This document shows positions 60,567 through 64,000 of a DNA stretch of 64,000 nucleotides, piece after piece (position 1 is the stretch's first letter; each line of letters opens with the position of its first letter). A program made the position numbers and the translations under genes. The notes beneath the pieces are model-generated. The model worked only from the letters and a program-made list of their open reading frames with translations, was not told the origin of the DNA and searched no databases. The DNA lies in NCBI GenBank assembly GCA_019639135.1, contig JAHBSL010000004.1:124001-188000 (forward strand). Direction: 5' to 3'. The stretch comes from Acidobacteriota bacterium. GTDB taxonomy: Bacteria > Acidobacteriota > Blastocatellia > Pyrinomonadales > Pyrinomonadaceae.

Positions 60567-61681
60567 TCCCGCACGATCCAGCCCCCGCCGACAACCTCTT
60601 CGCCGGTGGCGGTGTCGTAGAAGATGGTCGCCTGGCCCGGGGTTATGGCCCGCTGCGGCTCGTCAAAGACGATGCGTGCGTGCGAATCCGCAAGCGCGTG
60701 AATTGTCGCGATCGCCGGTTCGTGGCGGTAGCGCACTTTTACGAGTGCCCGGACCGGCTCGCTTGGCTCGTCAAAGGCGACCCAATTCACGCCCTTTGCG
60801 GTGAACTCCATCGTATCCAGCTCATCCGCTTCGCCGACGATTATCTGGTTCCGAGCGCGTTCGATCTGGACTACATAGAGCGGCTTTTCGTGCGCAATGC
60901 CGAGCCCGCGACGCTGGCCGATGGTGTAGCGGTGAATGCCCGAGTGCTCGCCGAGCTTTTCGCCGGCTGCGTTGACGATCTCGCCGCCCTCGGGAATCTC
61001 AGCCTCGCGGCCTTCGTGCTCCAGAAAGCGATCGATGAACTCGGAATACTTCCCGTCAGGCACAAAGCAGATCTCCTGCGATTCCTGCTTCTCGGCGGTG
61101 TAAAGTTCGGCATCGCGGGCGATCTCGCGGACCTCGCTCTTGAGCATCTCGCCGAGCGGAAAATATGCCCGCGAGAGCTGGTCCTGCGTCAGCTCCCAGA
61201 GGAAGTAACTCTGATCTTTCCAGTGGTTTCTACCGCGGAAAAGCCTGTAGCGGTTCGCCGCCGCGTCATATTCGACCCGGGCGTAATGGCCGGTCGCAAC
61301 CTTGTCGCAGCCGAGCGAAACGGCCATCCGGTCGAGCGAAGCAAACTTGAGCCGCGAGTTGCAGGCGACGCAGGGGATCGGCGTCTCGCCCGAAAGATAG
61401 CTTTGAATGAACGGCTCGACCACGTCGCGGTCAAAGTCCTTCTCAAGGTTCAGCACATAGAAGGGGAAGCCGAGCTTATCCGCCACCCGCCGCGCGTCGT
61501 AAACATCATCGAGCGAGCAACATCGCGAGGGCAGCGGGTCGCCGTTCTCATCGACATTAACGTGCCGCCGTTGATTCCAAAGCTGCATCGTAAAGCCGAC
61601 AAGTTCATGCCCCTGCTCCTTTAATAACGCGGCCGCCGCCGAACTATCGACGCCGCCGCTCATCGCTACCGCTATCTTCAT
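60563..61681 (-). CDS. mnmA: tRNA-specific 2-thiouridylase MnmA
   Basis: Inserts sulfur at position 2 of the wobble uridine (U34) of Lys/Glu/Gln tRNAs. A 372-residue PP-loop enzyme with [29 protein letters not shown] at the N-terminus, the catalytic CxxC-type '[14 protein letters not shown]', 'GHYARVEYD', '[18 protein letters not shown]', a second catalytic Cys in '[13 protein letters not shown]' and '[17 protein letters not shown]'. Everything is intact. The stop overlaps the start of the zeta-like kinase gene, suggesting the kinase module uses the mnmA promoter. Confidence 0.97.
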   Translation of the reverse strand: MKIAVAMSGGVDSSAAAALLKEQGHELVGFTMQLWNQRRHVNVDENGDPLPSRCCSLDDVYDARRVADKLGFPFYVLNLEKDFDRDVVEPFIQSYLSGETPIPCVACNSRLKFASLDRMAVSLGCDKVATGHYARVEYDAAANRYRLFRGRNHWKDQSYFLWELTQDQLSRAYFPLGEMLKSEVREIARDAELYTAEKQESQEICFVPDGKYSEFIDRFLEHEGREAEIPEGGEIVNAAGEKLGEHSGIHRYTIGQRRGLGIAHEKPLYVVQIERARNQIIVGEADELDTMEFTAKGVNWVAFDEPSEPVRALVKVRYRHEPAIATIHALADSHARIVFDEPQRAITPGQATIFYDTATGEEVVGGGWIVRE

Positions 61682-61918
61682 CTCAGCCTATTGTGACAGG
61701 GTGGTCGGCCGAGCGCCAAATCCGGCCGTCCGGCCGCGAAACTGCAAGTCACAAAGATTTCATCCAAACTTAATTCCCCAAACACTTCTTTGTAACTAAG
61801 AGACCTTAACCTGCGGGTTGTCCTATGCACTTTGACCCCACTTCGCAGGCGCTTTGATGCGTCGAGGCAGTTTTTTTAATGCCGGATATCTTCGTTTTCA
61901 GGGAGGAGAGAAAAGTAA

Positions 61919-63949
61919 ATGTCGATTATTGATGACGATATTATTAGTAACGATTCAGGCAACGAATCGTTTGAGGATGTAGTAAGCAAAAGATTCTCGC
62001 GAAGGAGTTTCGTTGCCGGCTCCGTAGCGGCCGCAACGCTTGCTTCGCTCGGCAGTGTCGGCTCGCTGCTAAGTGCGGTTCCCGCCGAGGCGGCGACCCG
62101 CGGTCACCGCAGATTGCTCGGGTTCACGGGCATACCGGCCTCCGAGACCGATGAACTCGTAGTTCCTGAGGGTTACACCGCCGAAGTCCTGATCGCCTGG
62201 GGCGATCCGCTTTCGGACGGGCCGGAGTTCGAACAAGATGCAAGCAACTCTGCCGACGATCAGGCACAGCAATGGGGAATGCATAACGACGGCCTCGTTT
62301 ATTTCCCGATCGCAGGTTCCCGCCGAGGACTGATCGTCCAGAATCACGAATACACCGACGACGTTCTCCTCTTCCCGGACGGAACGGCCAACTGGGACGC
62401 GGAGAAGACGCGAAAGTCGCTGATGGCCCATGGCGTTTCGGTCATCGAGGTCGAAAGCCGTCGTGCTCGCCGTCATGATCGCGATGATGATGACGACGCA
62501 AGACGCAGGCCCGGTTGTGGCCGTTGGCGGCGGCGGGCACGTGAATGGAGTGTCGTTCGTCCCTCGCGCTTTGCACGGAGGATCACCGGCCTGACACCGA
62601 TAAGCATCGGCGGTCCGGCGGCGGGCGATCCGCGTTTGCGAACAAGCGCCGATCCGACCGGCCGCAACGTTCTCGGCACACTCAATAACTGCGCCATGGG
62701 CTTCACGCCTTGGGGCACCTATCTCGCGTGTGAGGAGAATTTTAACGGATACTTTCGTAAGACAGCAACGCAAACCCAGATGGAACGGCGGTATGGCATC
62801 ACCGCCGGCGGCTTCGGGTACCTCTGGCATACGACCGACTCGCGCTTTCAGGTCGATGACGAGCCGAACGAGCCGAACCGATTTGGTTGGGTGACGGAGA
62901 TCGATCCCTTCAAGCCGAACTCAAAGCCGGTCAAGCGAACCGCTCTCGGCCGATTCAAGCACGAGGGCGCATGGGTACAGGAGGCACGGGATGGCCGGAT
63001 CGTTGTTTACTCCGGCGATGACGAGACCAACGAATACATATATCGGTTCGTCTCTGCGGACCGCTGGAGACGGATGCGTGCACGCGGTCAGAGCCCGCTC
63101 GACCACGGCACGCTCTACGTCGCAAAATTCAATGCCGACGGCACCGGAGAATGGCTGCCGCTGACCCCGGACAACCCCGCCCTTGCCGGTTGGTCGTTAG
63201 CGGACATCCTGATCAACACAAGGTCCGCTGCCGACGCCGTTGGAGCGACAATGATGGACCGTCCCGAGTGGATCGACACGTTCCCGCGTTCGCTCACGGC
63301 GATCGCGACCCTCACCAACAACTCACGCAGGGGTACAAATCCGCCGTCGATCAATCTTCCCGATGGATCGACCGCCGCCGGTTCGGCACGTCCGCCCGTC
63401 GATATGGCAAACCCGCGGCCGAGCAATTTGTATGGACACATCATCCGCTGGCGTTACGAACACGACTGGACAGAGGATGTTTTCTATTGGGATATCTTCG
63501 CAAAAGCCGGTAATCCCGGTGCAACCGTACCCGACGGTTCCGACGTCGTCGGCGATATCTACGGTTCACCCGATGGGATCTACGTTGCGCCAAGCGGGCG
63601 ACTTTGGATCCAGACGGACGTCTCCGGAAGTTCGATAAACCCCGAAAATCGCAGCCCGGTCTATCAGGGATTTGGGAACAACCAGATGCTCTGTGCTGAT
63701 CCCGTTACCAAAGAAACCCGTCGGTTTCTGGTCGGCCCGAATGTTTGCGAGGTCACCGGCGTATTCGTTACCCCGGACGAGAAGACCATGTTCGTCGGCA
63801 TTCAGCATCCCGGTGAAGCCCCTACGGGACAGAACGACCCCGCGAACCCGAAGCGGTACAGCTCGTGGCCGGATGGTGACGAAGGTGAGCGTCCGCGTTC
63901 ATCGTTGGTCGTGATCACAAAGGACGACGGAGGAGAGATCGGAAGCTAG
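61919..63949 (+). CDS. PhoX-like (DUF839) Tat-exported phosphatase
   Basis: A 676-residue protein of the PhoX family of calcium-dependent alkaline phosphatases. The twin-arginine signal is KRFSRRSFVAGS near 26-37, followed by a hydrophobic segment to PAEAA. Motifs visible are 'GMHNDGLVYFP', 'IVQNHEYTDDVLLFPDG', 'MGFTPWGTYLACEENFNGYF', 'HEGAWVQEARDGRIVVYSGDDETNEYIYRFV' and 'PDGIYVAPSGRLWIQTD'. An Arg/Asp-rich stretch (~180-207) is inserted before the 'WSVVRPSRFARRITG' strand and looks non-native. GGGAGGAGAGAAAAGTAA precedes the ATG. Confidence 0.88.
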   Translation: MSIIDDDIISNDSGNESFEDVVSKRFSRRSFVAGSVAAATLASLGSVGSLLSAVPAEAATRGHRRLLGFTGIPASETDELVVPEGYTAEVLIAWGDPLSDGPEFEQDASNSADDQAQQWGMHNDGLVYFPIAGSRRGLIVQNHEYTDDVLLFPDGTANWDAEKTRKSLMAHGVSVIEVESRRARRHDRDDDDDARRRPGCGRWRRRAREWSVVRPSRFARRITGLTPISIGGPAAGDPRLRTSADPTGRNVLGTLNNCAMGFTPWGTYLACEENFNGYFRKTATQTQMERRYGITAGGFGYLWHTTDSRFQVDDEPNEPNRFGWVTEIDPFKPNSKPVKRTALGRFKHEGAWVQEARDGRIVVYSGDDETNEYIYRFVSADRWRRMRARGQSPLDHGTLYVAKFNADGTGEWLPLTPDNPALAGWSLADILINTRSAADAVGATMMDRPEWIDTFPRSLTAIATLTNNSRRGTNPPSINLPDGSTAAGSARPPVDMANPRPSNLYGHIIRWRYEHDWTEDVFYWDIFAKAGNPGATVPDGSDVVGDIYGSPDGIYVAPSGRLWIQTDVSGSSINPENRSPVYQGFGNNQMLCADPVTKETRRFLVGPNVCEVTGVFVTPDEKTMFVGIQHPGEAPTGQNDPANPKRYSSWPDGDEGERPRSSLVVITKDDGGEIGS

Positions 63950-64000
63950 TTCGAGTTACTGGACCCTAGGGTCATTCGATGGACGCCGCCACGGAAACGT

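Noticed and set aside
61682..61918. Pho box upstream of the PhoX-like gene
   Set aside because: No convincing pair of CTGTCAT-like direct repeats; only the ribosome site is clear.

Overview
The window is about 60% GC and gene-dense, typical of a Gram-negative bacterial chromosome. The gene content suggests an acidobacterium, probably Blastocatellia/Pyrinomonadales: DUF3857-transglutaminase paralogues, an HI0933-type flavoprotein, a DhnA-type aldolase, MscL, a bactofilin, and intergenic gaps full of short-period repeats. That placement is inferred from gene content and style; no rRNA or tRNA gene was found.

Layout. 0.1-8.3 kb is the rod-shape and peptidoglycan cluster mreB-mreC-mreD-mrdA-rodA plus a class A PBP. 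8.4-13.7 kb is a mixed set: an esterase, a SugE/Gdx exporter, a lipoprotein, lipB, a redoxin and a PepSY protein. 13.7-14.9 kb is a 1.1 kb gap made largely of phase-locked tandem repeats with 9-bp and 7-bp periods. 14.9-23.5 kb has an MBL-fold hydrolase, a J-domain protein translationally coupled to a K+ channel, a flavoprotein, an RmlD-like reductase and a Wzc-like tyrosine kinase. 23.7-27.5 kb is one giant NfnAB-like flavoprotein gene carrying two in-frame repeat insertions.

27.5-30.9 kb is accessory. It holds a partial duplication of the giant gene's 3' end with an XRE-type antitoxin gene, a UPF0175 gene, an AT-rich candidate restriction-modification module (ribbon-helix-helix regulator, m4C/m6A methylase, convergent candidate endonuclease) and an L-asparaginase II remnant. 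31-43 kb returns to core functions: a Spy-like protein, dxs, a DsbA/VKOR disulfide pair, an ECF sigma/anti-sigma pair and three tandem DUF3857 proteins of which only one keeps a transglutaminase triad. 43-48 kb holds fbaB, then a low-GC secreted lipase-like gene that ends next to a second, diverged copy of the fbaB 3' end. 48.5-54 kb has an M50 protease, the c-di-AMP pair cdaA-ybbR, a hydrolase and an O-antigen-ligase-like protein with a PDZ domain. 54-64 kb has a class C beta-lactamase-like protein, ttcA, a bactofilin, mscL, 5-FTHF cyclo-ligase, mnmA with a frameshifted zeta-like kinase module, and a PhoX-like protein.

How the parts fit. Cell-envelope construction dominates: the elongasome, bactofilin, Wzc kinase, O-antigen ligase and CdaA/YbbR. 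Osmotic control is represented by MscL, the K+ channel and c-di-AMP. The most unusual features are (i) two separate loci where foreign-looking genes sit between a gene's 3' end and a diverged second copy of that same 3' end, (ii) intergenic repeats that keep strict 9- or 7-bp register while the unit sequence drifts, and (iii) palindromic intergenic repeats that have entered an essential-looking ORF in frame.
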